Source: Mesoplasma coleopterae
GTDB lineage: Bacteria > Bacillota_I > Bacilli_A > Mycoplasmatales > Mycoplasmataceae
Length of the DNA stretch: 64,000 bases
Direction of reading: 5' to 3'
Assembly: GCF_002804245.1 (NCBI RefSeq)
Contig: NZ_CP024968.1
Coordinates: forward strand, 1-64,000
Shown here: positions 49,708 to 63,193 of the stretch, one piece after another
How positions within the stretch are numbered: position 1 is the first letter of the stretch
Layout: each line of letters begins with the position of its first letter
Made by a program: the position numbers and the translations under genes
The notes under the pieces: model-generated
Told to the model about the DNA's origin: nothing
Databases searched by the model: none
The model's input: only the letters and a program-made list of their open reading frames with translations

Positions 49708-49794
49708 TAATGTATGTTTAACTATAATATGATAAATAATCTTTGTTGTTGTATTTATAATTTGTTAAAATAAATAAAAGAAAAGAGTGATTTT

Positions 49795-50112
49795 ATGCCA
49801 ATTTTAAAATTTAATGGAGCAAGTGAAGAACAAGTAAAACAGTATGCAAAAAAGATTGATGAACTTGTAGATTTAATTGTTGCTAAACCAGAAGCTATTT
49901 TAATGATTAATAATAATAACAATGTTTATGTGGCCGAAAATACAAATAAGAGAGTTTATGTTGAAGTTGATTGATTAGCAAGACCAGAAGAAGCTAGAAT
50001 AGCATTAGTTAAACATCTGACTGATTTTTTTGGTGGAGATGGAATAACAGTTTCTGTTAAGTTTACAGAAATTAATAAAAATTTATATGTAAACAATAAT
50101 AGAATGGGTTAA
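49795..50112 (+). CDS. DUF1904-like small protein
   Basis: A 105-residue soluble protein starting MPILKFNGASEEQVKQYAKKIDE and containing VYVEVDWLARPEEARIALVKHLT. The form and length resemble the DUF1904 family, small proteins related to the tautomerase fold with Pro at position 2. Role unknown. It precedes dus by two bases and could be co-transcribed with dus and lysS. One TGA is Trp. Confidence 0.65.
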
Positions 50113-50114
50113 TA

Positions 50115-51092
50115 ATGAAAATAGGAAATGTTGAAATAAAAGGAAAATTAGTTCAGGGACCAATGGCAGGTGTTTCAAACCCGCCATTCCGATTAATATC
50201 AAAAGAAAAAGGTGCAAATTTAGTATGTGCTGAAATGGTTTCGGTTGAAGGAATGACTCACAACAATAAAAAAACTTTTAGTATGTTAGCTGTTGAAAAA
50301 CAAGAACACCCAATGAGTATGCAAATTTTTGGAAATGATGTTGAATCTTTCATCGTTGCAACTAAGTGAATTGATGAAAATGTTGATTGTGACATTATTG
50401 ATTTAAATATTGGTTGTCCAGCACCAAAAGTGGCTGTTAGATCTGCTAGTGGTTCAAGTTTATTAAAAACTCCTGAATTAATTTATGATATTGTTAAAGC
50501 GGTTGTTGAAAATACATCAAAACCAGTTACAGCAAAAATTAGATTGGGTTGAGACAAAGAAAGTGTAAATGCTGTTGAAGTGTCAAAGTTAATTGAAAAA
50601 GCTGGTGCTAGTGCAATAACAGTTCATGGAAGAACTAGAAGTGAGTTTTATTCAGGTCACGCAGATTGAGAAAAAATTAAAGAGGTTAAAGAAGCTGTTA
50701 ATATTCCAGTTATTGGTAATGGAGATGTTATTGATGGTCCGAGTGCAAAAGCAATGCTAGACTTAACTGGTTGTGATGCAGTTATGATTTCAAGAGGTTG
50801 TCAAGGTAATCCTTGAATATTCAGAGAAATAGCTCATTATTTAGAAACTGGTGAAGAATTAGCTAAGCCAAGTTTTGAAGAATGAAAAGAAACAGTATTG
50901 AAGCATGCTAAAATGTTAATAGATTATAAGCAAGACGAAGGTAGTGCAATTAGAGAATTCAGAAAACATTTAACTTGATATTTTGCAGTATTGCCAAAAA
51001 CAGAAATTTTAAATCAGTTAAAAGAAGAAGCAAATAAGATTAACACATTTAGCGATTTAGAAGATATCATAGAAAAGTATAAAGAGGTATAA
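50115..51092 (+). CDS. dus: tRNA-dihydrouridine synthase
   Basis: Dus reduces uridines in tRNA D-loops with FMN. The 325-residue protein has the start GPMAGVSNPPFRLI, the catalytic cysteine motif DLNIGCPAPKV, HGRTR and the FMN phosphate-binding GNGDV and ISRGCQGNPWIF. The start follows the DUF1904 stop by two bases, and lysS starts two bases after its stop, so it is within an operon. Confidence 0.94.
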
Positions 51093-51093
51093 A

Positions 51094-52593
<1,500 letters not shown>

Positions 52594-52606
52594 TATTTTT
52601 GAAAAA

Positions 52607-52636
52607 TAAAACAAACCTTAATTGGTTTGTTTTCTT
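52607..52636. terminator. Shared terminator between lysS and nagB
   Basis: AAACAAACC pairs with GGTTTGTTT around TTAATT and has A- and T-rich flanks, so it may serve both convergent genes. Confidence 0.8.
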
Positions 52637-53355
52637 TATGCTTTTGCAATGCTGTTTGCTTCTTCGTCTAGAATAAGAGTAAAGAATGGATGCAGTGTTA
52701 AAATTGTTGAAGGAACTTTTTCAATAACTGGACCATTAACAATTTGATCAATAACCTCAGCTTTTCCTTTTCCGTTTGCAATCATGATTATATTTCTAGC
52801 AGCCATAATATCTCTAGGGCCCATTGTTACAAACTGATCATGAAATAAGTTCATATCCAATTTTGGAACACTAATATTGCCTTCTAAATCAGAATTATTT
52901 ATAAGTCTTGTTTTGTCACCAAATTTTGTAACACCAGACATATTTCCACAGAAATGACCATCTATCCCAATTCCTAAAAGAACTAAGTCTAGACCACCAT
53001 CTTTATATAATTTATCCATATGTTCTTTATAATTTAGAACATTTAATCTATGAATATTTTCTTGTTTGATTTTTGCTTTACTGAAAAGCAGTTCTTCCAA
53101 ATCTTTACTTGTAATACCTGTTGAAAGATCATTTCTGAAAGGTACTTCGTCAAAGTTATAGAAATGTATTTTATCTAAATATGTAAGCTCATTTAAAATA
53201 CTTACTATTTTTGCGTAGAATAGCTTTGGACTATTACCCCCAGTAACTGAAACATTTATTCGCTCTTTATGCTTGTTTTTTTCAAGTATATCGATGAAAA
53301 CTTCAATTGTTTTTTCAGTCATTCGTTCATAATCTTTTGTTTTTAATATTTTCAT
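52636..53355 (-). CDS. nagB: Glucosamine-6-phosphate deaminase / sugar-phosphate isomerase
   Basis: A 239-residue NagB-family enzyme: VTGGNSPKLFYAKI (phosphate loop), FYNFDEV (catalytic Asp region) and LLGIGIDGHFCGN (active-site Asp/His). NagB converts glucosamine-6-phosphate to fructose-6-phosphate and ammonia. The family also includes 6-phosphogluconolactonase, but GIGIDGHF fits NagB better. It diverges from the RpiR-type regulator at 53468 across 110 bases, so that regulator may control it as well as the PTS module. Confidence 0.85.
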   Translation of the reverse strand: MKILKTKDYERMTEKTIEVFIDILEKNKHKERINVSVTGGNSPKLFYAKIVSILNELTYLDKIHFYNFDEVPFRNDLSTGITSKDLEELLFSKAKIKQENIHRLNVLNYKEHMDKLYKDGGLDLVLLGIGIDGHFCGNMSGVTKFGDKTRLINNSDLEGNISVPKLDMNLFHDQFVTMGPRDIMAARNIIMIANGKGKAEVIDQIVNGPVIEKVPSTILTLHPFFTLILDEEANSIAKA

Positions 53356-53467
53356 ATGTTTACCTCTTTGTATATAATTAATATAAGTTTTAATTTAATG
53401 AAATGTGTAAAAAACATTTTTTAAGTAAACAACTTTACTAATCTAAAATTTATTTTCAAGGAGTATT

Positions 53468-54190
53468 ATGGAAAATTTTTACGAAAAATTAGAGTATTTA
53501 TCAAAGGGTTATGTTGATTCAGCTTATAAAAATATGTCAGTAAGTTTATTAGCATCAATCAGAAATGGAAATTTTAAAAAATCAAAGGAATTAGCTAAAG
53601 AATGTTTTGTGAGTGAATCGACTGTCACAAAGTTTAGTAAATACTTGGGGTTTTCTGGATATAGAGAAATGATATTCATTTTAAAAGAAGATCATGATTC
53701 TTTTTTTGCAAAAAAGATAACTAAAAAAAATAAGAATTTTTCTACCTTAATAGAATGGATATCATTGCATGATAAATTTATTGATCAGTTATGCAAAGCA
53801 ATTAAAGTAAAGAATGTACAAGTTAATATTTTTTGCTCTTATCAGCTTGAAGAGTCTGTTAGCTTATTGAATAAATTACTACTGTCATTTGACATAGACT
53901 CTAAAATACTTTATCAAAATGTTTTGTTTGCTAACACAAAAATTTCAAAGCCATCTGTTAACATTATATTTTTTTCAGGAAGAGATAACGAAACTTTAGA
54001 AATATTTTTGGAAGAAATAAATAAAAATAAAAAGCAAACAAAAAACTTTTTGGTTATTAGTGAAAAACAAAAGAATAAAGTTAAGTTTGAGTGTGAAAAG
54101 ATACAATTTAGTCAAGACCATTCTTTTATTAATAGAAATTTATCTGTTATGATGATGTGCCATGAAATAGCAAATAAATTGGTATTATAA
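53468..54190 (+). CDS. RpiR/MurR-family transcriptional regulator (second)
   Basis: A 240-residue paralogue of the regulator at 15307: the DNA-binding helix-turn-helix reads AKECFVSESTVTKFSKYLGFSGYREM, near identical to it, and the N-terminal YVDSAYK.(I/M)S is shared. The SIS-like C-terminal half is weakly conserved. The start follows CAAGGAG. It precedes a PTS IIABC gene just as its paralogue does. Confidence 0.87.
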   Translation: MENFYEKLEYLSKGYVDSAYKNMSVSLLASIRNGNFKKSKELAKECFVSESTVTKFSKYLGFSGYREMIFILKEDHDSFFAKKITKKNKNFSTLIEWISLHDKFIDQLCKAIKVKNVQVNIFCSYQLEESVSLLNKLLLSFDIDSKILYQNVLFANTKISKPSVNIIFFSGRDNETLEIFLEEINKNKKQTKNFLVISEKQKNKVKFECEKIQFSQDHSFINRNLSVMMMCHEIANKLVL

Positions 54191-54205
54191 TGAATATTAA
54201 TATAG

Positions 54206-54250
54206 GCAAGTACTTTACAGAAAGTAAGACTTGTTTTTTTTTTTTTTTTT
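54206..54250 (+). terminator. Terminator with 17-base T tract between rpiR and PTS genes
   Basis: CAAGT and CTTT pair with AAAG and ACTTG in an imperfect stem, followed by G and 17 consecutive T (54234-54250). The long T tract may vary in length between cells. Confidence 0.7.
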
Positions 54251-54306
54251 GCTTTCTCCAAAATAGACCAACAAATTGGAAAATATTATTGAAAGGAAAT
54301 AAAAAT

Positions 54307-56883
54307 ATGGAAATAAAAATATATGCTCCCGTAAATTGTGAAGTTAAATCTATGCAAAAATGCAGTGATCCAACTTTTGCAGGAAAAATGTTAGGTGACG
54401 GAATCGTTATTGAACCCAAGAATAATGTTTTCGCATCTCCATTTGAAAATGCAACATGTACAATGATTTTCGAGACAAAACATGCATATGGTTTTGAAGT
54501 TCAAGGTTGTGAGTTTTTAATTCACTGTGGAATAGACACTGTTAATTTAAATGGAAAACCGTTCAAAACTAATTTACAACAAAATATGCCTGTAAAATTA
54601 GGCGATCAAATTTTTTCAGTTAATTTAAAATTAGTTAGAGAAAATAACCTTTCAACAGAGACACCTATAATTTTTACAAGTGCAGATAAAAAATTAAAAA
54701 TTAAAAATTTTAAAGAAGGAACTTATAAAAAAGGCGAATTGATTTGTGTTTTTGAGGTAACATCTGACAAAAAGGAAAAAGCTCAAATCGATAATGAAAG
54801 TGAAGACGTTATTAAGTTTGAAAGTAAATATACAAAAACAGCCAAAGAGTTCATTGAACTAGTTGGTGGTAGACAAAACTTTTCTGAAGTTTATAACTGT
54901 ATGACAAGACTTAGATTCAAAATTAAAAATAAGGATCTTGTTGATTCAACTCAAATAGAAAAAAATTCTATTGTAAAAGGAATCAACTGAAATGGCTCAG
55001 AATTACAAGTTATTATCGGTGGTGAATGTTACAAAGTTAAAGATGAAATTTTAAAACTTGACAATATTCAAATTGAAACACCATCAGAAGGTACTGAAGA
55101 AGTTGCACCTTCAACTTTCTCACAAAAAATATTTGCTGCTATTGCGGGTATTATGGCACCAAATATTCCTATATTGATGAGCGCAGGTATAATCGCCGCA
55201 ATTTATTCAATACTGAATACTATTGGTGTAACAGTAGATCTAGGTAGTGGAGATAAAACAATTGAAGCAGATATGCTGTCATTAATATTATATGTATTAT
55301 CTAAAACAGGGATTTTACTAATTGGTATATTCTTTTGTTATAATACAACAAAATATTTTGGTGGAGACCCATTATATGGTATGTTAATAGGTCTGATATT
55401 AGCATCTAGATTTTTTATGGGAACAGGTGCTGAATCAAATGCTATAACTGAACCATCAAATTATGAGTTTGGTAAATTTATAATGGATGCGCAATTTGGG
55501 TCTAGAGGATGATACTTATTCTCAATTTCAAATTATCCAATTGTTATTAAATCTTATGAAGGTAGTGTACTACCTTATCTAGCAGCGGGTATCATGGCTG
55601 TTTATATTGATATTTGAGTAAAAAAATGAATGCCATCAGCAATTGATATTGTGTTTAGAGCAGCCATAGTTGTTGTTCTAACAGTTGTTCCAGTTTTATT
55701 TATAATTGGACCTGCCTTATCATTAGTTGAATTTGGTATGACATATGTTGTTAAAGGACTGGGATACATTCCACTTGGAATAGGTGTAGGTTTATTTGCA
55801 ATGATATGACAGCCACTTGTTTTAACAGGGGTGCACGTAGGAGTTTACATGACATTGTTAATTCCATTAATGACCTCGCAAGAACCAAGTATATTCTTAC
55901 CGGCTGCAACTATCGCCGTATTTGGTCAAGTAGGAGCTTGTTTAGGAGTCGCTATGCTTACTAAAAATCCGATGGAAAGAAGAGTAGCATTAGGATCTAT
56001 ACCAGGAGGAGTATTTGGTATTACAGAACCAATTATTTATTCAACTAACTTGCCTAAACTAAAACCTTTTTTAGTGGGTTGTGTTGCTGCTTTTGTGGGT
56101 GGAACAATTTCAGGTATTATTGGTATTGCTCAACTTAATCCCGGTGCAGCACAAGGATTCTTGTATATTCTTGGTGTTGATGGATTAACAAACCAATTAT
56201 TGCTTGCACTAATCTTTGTTATAACAGCTGCAATCGCTTTAGGACTTATGTTCTTGACATATTCGCAAAAAGTAAATGAATTAAAATATTCACAAAAACT
56301 AAATAAAAAAATTGATTCAATTTTAAAAAATACAAAATTATCAGAAAAAGATAAAAAAGAAATAAATGAAAAACTTTTAGCAATTACAGAAATGTTTAAA
56401 GAAAACAAAGAAACATATTCAAAATATGAAAAATATATTCAAAATATTTCAAAATTTGAAGCTTCATTAATATCACTAGAAGAAAAAGAAGAAAAACATA
56501 AAACTAAATTATTTAATAAAGTCAATAAATTTAAAAAAGCTAAAAAACAAGATGCAGATCTAATTAAAAAAGCAATTGCTGAATTTAATTCTTATAGTTT
56601 AGAACAAGAAAAACAAAAAATAACTAACGAAAGAGAAAATTACGTTAAAGAAAATGCTGAATTAGTCTTAACTTATGAAAAAGCTAAAAAACAAAATGAA
56701 TTAACTATTCAAAAATATATTGATTATATTCAAAAACAAGAAACAGTTTCTGAATTGGCTAATTATTCAAAACTTTATTCAAATGCCTTAAACAGTGTTG
56801 AAATTGGATATGGTTTACAAGATAAAGTTGTTTATAAAATGCCAAAAGAATTTAAAACAAAATTAAAAAATAAAGAGGTGTAA
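54307..56883 (+). CDS. PTS beta-glucoside transporter, IIABC (second)
   Basis: An 858-residue paralogue of the transporter at 16184 in the same IIA-IIB-IIC order. Active sites are H73 in LIHCGIDTV and C198 in YNCMTRLRF; IIC has GITEPIIYSTNLP. The start at 54307 follows GAAAGGAAA; an upstream in-frame ATG at 54190 would add a low-complexity stretch read through the poly-T, so I reject it. Like its paralogue it ends in about 200 residues of Lys/Glu-rich predicted coiled coil. The GH1 gene follows after one base. Confidence 0.92.
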
Positions 56884-56884
56884 T

Positions 56885-58336
56885 ATGAAATTTGAAAAAA
56901 AAGATTTTTTATGAGGAGGTGCAACTTCAGCTTCTCAAGTTGAAGGAGCATTTGATGCGGAAGGTAAATCATTAACAATTGCAGAAATGAGACCGTTCAA
57001 TCCAAATCTAGATAGAAAAAGCGTAGATGAATTAAATAAATATACAAGATCTGATTATGAAAAATCAATTGATAATAAAGATAACTTACATTACCCAAAA
57101 AGAATAGGTATTGACTTTTATCACAGATATAAAGAAGACATAGCTTTATTCAAAGAGGCAGGAATGAACATTTATAGAATGTCAATTGCTTGATCAAGAA
57201 TTTTCCCTAATGGTGATGAAGCAGAACCAAATGCTGCGGGTATTAAATTTTATAAAGATGTTTTTGAAGAATGCAAAAAAAATGGAATGGAAGTAATGTT
57301 AACTATTCAACATTACGATGTTCCATACCCAATAACAAAAAAATATGGTGGTTGATCAAACAAAAAAGTTATTGATTTGTATATCAAATTTGCAACAGTT
57401 ATTATGAAAGAATACAAAGACTTAGTTAAATATTGATTACCATTTAATGAAATCAATGTAGCTACATTAGCTCCAACAACAGGTTTAGGTATTTTTAGAG
57501 AAGACTTTAGTAGTGAAGAAGACTATGTAAATGCATCATGACAAGGATTACATAATCAATTTTACGCACAAGCAAAAGTTATTGAAATAGCTAAAACAAT
57601 TTCAAGCAATATTAAAATGGGGTGCATGGTTGCTAACATGACAACATACTCATCAGACTGTAACCCTGTAAATATTTGAGAAAATTTAGCTACTCAACAA
57701 ATGCAAAGATACTTCTACTATGATGTAATGGTAAAAGGAGATTATCCATCATATTCAAAAAGATATTTCAAAGAAAATAATATTAAATTTGAAACAACCC
57801 CTGAAGAAATGGAAGTAATTAAAAATAATAATATTCAATATATTACATTTAGTTACTACATGACATCAACAATTTCAAAAGAATTAAAAGATGCAGCAGG
57901 TGGTAATTTAATGTTGGGTGGAAAAAATCCATTCTTAAAAGCAACTGAATGAGGATGACAAATTGATCCTATTGGTTTAAGAATAACATTAAATGAATTA
58001 TGAGATAGATACCAATTACCTTTATTTATTTCAGAAAATGGAATAGGTGTGGTAGAAACCTTAAACGAAAATAACACAGTTGAAGATGATTACAGAATTG
58101 AATACTTATCAAAACATTTTGAGCAAATGAATGAAGCTATTAAAGATGGAGTAGATGTATTTGGTTACACAATGTGAACTCCAATTGATGTTGTGAGTTT
58201 ATCAACAAATGAGATGTCAAAAAGATATGGATTAATATTTGTTGATTATGATGATTATCATAAAGGAACTGGAAATAGATTTAAAAAGAAATCATTTGAG
58301 TGATTTAAAAACTTTATGAAAACAAAAGAATTATAA
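56885..58336 (+). CDS. GH1 6-phospho-beta-glucosidase (third)
   Basis: A 483-residue GH1 enzyme, close paralogue of the one at 21158. Acid/base is E189 in PFNEIN, nucleophile E384 in ISENG; N-terminus FLWGGATSASQVEGA. It directly follows the PTS gene, so it likely cleaves that transporter's phosphorylated substrate. Terminator downstream. Confidence 0.92.
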
Positions 58337-58343
58337 AAATAAA

Positions 58344-58372
58344 AAAACTTTCGAAAGAAAGTTTTATTTTTT
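58344..58372 (+). terminator. Terminator after third GH1 gene
   Basis: AAAACTTTC pairs with GAAAGTTTT around GAAA, followed by a T-rich tail. Confidence 0.85.
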
Positions 58373-58402
58373 CTAAATGCTATATAATTAATTCATGTAA
58401 TT

Positions 58403-58479
58403 AACAGTATTTGTATAAGCCAATATAATGGATTGGCGTATCTACGGCTAAACCTATTTAGTCTCTATAAGTTACTGTT
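58403..58479 (+). promoter_or_regulatory. Guanine-type purine riboswitch upstream of hpt
   Basis: Purine aptamer with P1 AACAGT with ACTGTT extended by ATTTGTA with TATAAGT, P2 GCCAAT with ATTGGC closed by ATAATGG, J2/3 containing the canonical TCTAC, P3 GGCTAAA with TTTAGTC closed by CCTA, and J3/1 TCTATA whose C marks guanine-type specificity. Upstream GTAATTAACAG (58397-58407), which includes the P1 5' strand, is an exact complement of 58509-58519, so an alternative long-range pairing excludes P1. No T-run terminator is seen. Confidence 0.85.
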
Positions 58480-58549
58480 TAAACTTACTTGGATCTTTCA
58501 TCCCAATTCTGTTAATTACACCTAGGTAAATTTATCGAAGGGGTTTATA

Positions 58550-59080
58550 ATGGAATTTAAACATAATTTGAAATTATTAATTTCTAAAGAGGAAATTGCA
58601 AATAAAATTGCAGAATACGGCGCTTTTTATAATGAAAAGTACAAAGGGAAAACACTTTCTTTAGTAACAATCATGAATGGCTCTGTATTCTTTTTTGCCG
58701 ATTTTGCAAGAACGCTAAATATGCCAATAAAAATGGATACAATAACTGTTTCTAGTTATTCAGGAACTAAATCAAATAAAGAATTGGTGTTTCATAAAAA
58801 AATAACAAAACCAATTATTGAAGATCAACATGTTTTAATTGTTGAGGATATTATTGATTCAGGATTAACTTTGGAAAAAGTATATGAGTATATATTTTCT
58901 TTGAAACCAAAATCTTTAGAAATACTGACTTTAGCTTCAAAGAAAAGTAATCATAAGAACTTTAAATATGAATATAGAACTTTATTTGAAGTTCCAAACA
59001 TATATGTTTTAGGTTATGGATTTGAAATTGATGATCTTTATAGACAACTTCCAGAAATTTATACTTTAGAGGAAGAATAG
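58550..59080 (+). CDS. hpt: Hypoxanthine-guanine phosphoribosyltransferase
   Basis: Converts hypoxanthine or guanine with PRPP to IMP or GMP. The 176-residue protein has the PRPP-binding motif VLIVEDIIDSGLTL and the type I PRTase flexible loop SSYSGTKS. The riboswitch precedes it and a purine permease follows, consistent with a salvage operon. RBS is AAGGGG. Confidence 0.95.
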   Translation: MEFKHNLKLLISKEEIANKIAEYGAFYNEKYKGKTLSLVTIMNGSVFFFADFARTLNMPIKMDTITVSSYSGTKSNKELVFHKKITKPIIEDQHVLIVEDIIDSGLTLEKVYEYIFSLKPKSLEILTLASKKSNHKNFKYEYRTLFEVPNIYVLGYGFEIDDLYRQLPEIYTLEEE

Positions 59081-59088
59081 GTTTTAAA

Positions 59089-60555
59089 ATGAAAAAATCA
59101 AAAATTGATAATTTTAAAGTTAAAGATAAAAAACTTAATTATTTAAAATCAACAAATTCAATTGCTAAATATTTTAACTTTAGTAATTTAAATACAACAT
59201 TTAAAAAAGAGATTATTGGTGGAATAAGTACATTCCTTTCAATGATGTACATTTTATCAGTAGAACCAGCAATATTAGGAAGTGCACCAAGTATTACTGG
59301 AAATGGGACAATGGATAGTAACGGCGTTTTCTTGGCAACAGCTCTAGTTGCAGCTATTGCAACTATTGTTATGGGTATGAGTGCAAACGTTCCTATTGCA
59401 TTAGCACCAAGCATGGGATTAAATGCACTTTTTGCTTTTAATATAGCTAAAACAGGAAAAATAGGATATGAAGGTGCATTAGTTGCCGCTATGATTTCAT
59501 CGATTATTTTTTGTATTATATCTATAACAAAATTAAGAGCATTAATGATCAATGCTCTACCGCATTCACTTCATTTAATTATTGGTGTATCAATTGGTTT
59601 CTTTATAGCTTATGTTGGTATATCAAACATAGGTTTTGTTTCAAAAACAGACTCAAATTTACCAATTGCAGATTTATCAAATTTTAAATTAAATTATCCT
59701 GGTATGATAATTGGTTCAATTGTTTTATTTGGTTCAATTATATTGTTTTATAAAAAATTCTTTGCGCCAGTTGCTATAATGATGGTTGGTGGATTCATTG
59801 TTGCATTAATTTTAGCAAATACAGTTGATAATGAAGCAATAAAACACTCACTAGGAAATGCTAAATGATCAGGAAGTGAATGAAACTTTGGGAACTTATT
59901 TAATGGATTTGCTTCAAACATTAAAAATTCATTAGCAGAAATAGGAAATTCTGAAATTTGAAATAAGCCAACTATGTATGTTTCAATTTTTGTTTTAGTT
60001 ATTTTAAATTTCTTTGATGCAACAGGTACTTTGACATCAATCAACATTGAATTAAATAAAACACTTGGAGAAGAAAAACAAATACCTCAAAAAGCATTAA
60101 TTATTGATGCAGGTGCAACAATTGTTGGATCAGCTTTAGGAGTTTCTCATATGGCTTGCTACAGTGAAAGTTGTGTTGGTATTTCACAAGGTGCAAGAAC
60201 AGGATTTGCAAACATAATAACAGGTTTATTATTTTTACTAAGTATTCCGCTATTTCCACTTTTTAAAATGATGCCAAACTGTATTTCAGGAGCAGCGACA
60301 GCATTTATTGGAACAATAATGATTTCATCAATTACTGAAATAGAATGAAAAAAACCAGAAATTGGAGTATCAGCGTTCTTTAGTATTTTGTTTATGGTTA
60401 TAACTTACAATATAGCAAATGGTATTGCCGTTGGAATAATAGCATATACAGTCACATCTATTGGAGTTGGAAAAACAAAAGAAGTAAAACCTGTAATTTG
60501 AGCGCTAGATGTGTTATTTATACTTTATTTTGTAGCAACAGCTTTTATACAATAA
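59089..60555 (+). CDS. Purine permease (NCS2/AzgA family)
   Basis: A 488-residue transporter with about 12 membrane segments and AzgA/PbuG signatures: GGISTFLSMMYILSVEPAIL, PIALAPSMGLNALFAF and VLVILNFFDATGTLTSINIE. AzgA-type members import guanine, hypoxanthine or adenine. It starts 8 bases after hpt, so the riboswitch controls uptake and phosphoribosylation together. Confidence 0.92.
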
Positions 60556-60578
60556 AAAAACAGCACAGCTGTTTTTTT
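60556..60578. terminator. Terminator after purine permease
   Basis: AACAGC pairs with GCTGTT around ACA, flanked by A-run and T-run; it can also serve the convergent thiT-like gene. Confidence 0.85.
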
Positions 60579-60582
60579 ATAT

Positions 60583-61251
60583 TTAGTAAATATTTTTAGC
60601 AACAGGATAAATAGTATAACAAACAACAGGTATTGTTGCTAAATAAATGGCCCAATCAAAAACTGAATTGACACTGTTTACACTCATTGAAAATATTCAA
60701 ACATTTTGATTTTTTTCAACAGCACCAGCAGAGTAAAATAAAACACCTGCAAATGTTTTTGATCAAAAACCTAAGAAAGCATAAATTGAAATAACAATAA
60801 TTCAAATACCCATTCATTTAAATCAATCTTTTTTTTCTTCAAATCACAATTTATTTTTTTCTCTTTTAGACATTAATAGTTTTTTGTTTTTAGAAACTTT
60901 CTCTTTTTTGTTTCTAAAATTTCTTGGTAAAAATATACTACAAATCGCTACCAAAAGTAATGGTATTCAATAATCAAATACATATGCTAAAGGTATACCT
61001 GCATCTGCATTTGTTGGAAGAAAGAAACCAATGATCCCTCCAAGTATTGCAACAATTAATGTTCTTAGTCAGTCAGTATATGTTGCTAAAACAAATATAG
61101 GAATTAATTTTATGTTTAACGATAAATAAAACTGACTAAATGAATATGCTGTCATTAAATTCAAGATTAAGTATAAAGATAGCATTAATCCCATTACAAC
61201 AATGTCTTTAGTATTAATCTTTTTAACTTTCAAATAAAAATATCTTTTCAT
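60583..61251 (-). CDS. ThiT-like ECF substrate-binding membrane protein
   Basis: A 222-residue protein with about six hydrophobic segments, beginning KINTKDIVVMGLMLSLYLILNL, the form of ECF S-components. A minus-strand TPP riboswitch lies directly upstream, so thiamine or a thiamine precursor is the likely ligand. A charged loop (KKEKVSKNKKLLMSKREKNK) divides the membrane part. The energising ATPases would be shared and encoded elsewhere. RBS AGGAGG. Confidence 0.72.
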
Positions 61252-61289
61252 GTAAAAGAACCTCCTACATAAAAAGACAGAAAAAATAT

Positions 61290-61375
61290 TTTAGGACTTC
61301 CTACGCTAGTATTAACTAGATCAGGTTCTAAGAGTATTTCTCAAGCTTTCGCTACCTCTGCCTTCTTACACTTTA
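61290..61375 (-). promoter_or_regulatory. TPP riboswitch
   Basis: On the minus strand the aptamer reads CTTGAGA near its 5' half, then ACCTGATCTAGTTAATACTA and GCGTAGGAA, the highly conserved thi-box (CTGAGA ... ACCTGATCTGGATAATRCCAGCGTAGGGAA). It precedes the ThiT-like gene and ends about 40 bases before its ATG. No T-run terminator is visible, so control may be at translation start (AGGAGG). Confidence 0.88.
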
Positions 61376-61452
61376 ATAGTAGCATTTAAATATGAAAAAA
61401 CCAATTTTATTTAACTTTCTTTTTGGTAAAATTATATTTAATTAGATTATAG

Positions 61453-62995
<1,543 letters not shown>

Positions 62996-62997
<2 letters not shown>

Positions 62998-63021
62998 TGA
63001 CTTTAAAAGTCATTTTTTTAT
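62996..63021 (+). terminator. Terminator after metS
   Basis: AATGAC pairs with GTCATT around TTTAAAA, followed by T7; it overlaps the metS stop codon. Confidence 0.8.
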
Positions 63022-63063
63022 TACTTAAATTAATTCAGCTATTCCCTTTATAGACAATGAGAG

Positions 63064-63139
63064 TATAATATTAATAGGAATATTTTTTATTTTTTTATGT
63101 TATTTTTGAAAAATTTTCCAAAATTGTAAAAATTTACAA
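63064..63139 (+). promoter_or_regulatory. nox promoter with inverted-repeat candidate operator
   Basis: TATAAT at 63064-63069 is a plausible -10 box. At 63124-63139 TTGTAAA-AA-TTTACAA forms a perfect 7-2-7 inverted repeat in the leader, resembling the TTGTxA...TxACAA half-sites of the NADH-sensing repressor Rex. Operator function is an inference. Confidence 0.4.
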
Positions 63140-63193
63140 CACATATTGGATATTTATTCCAATTTTAAAAAACTAGTAAGAGGAGTTATAAAT

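Noticed and set aside
54190-54306. Longer start for the second PTS gene at 54190
   Set aside because: The extension would be read through a terminator and a 17-base T tract; ATG 54307 matches the paralogue's start and has a good ribosome site.
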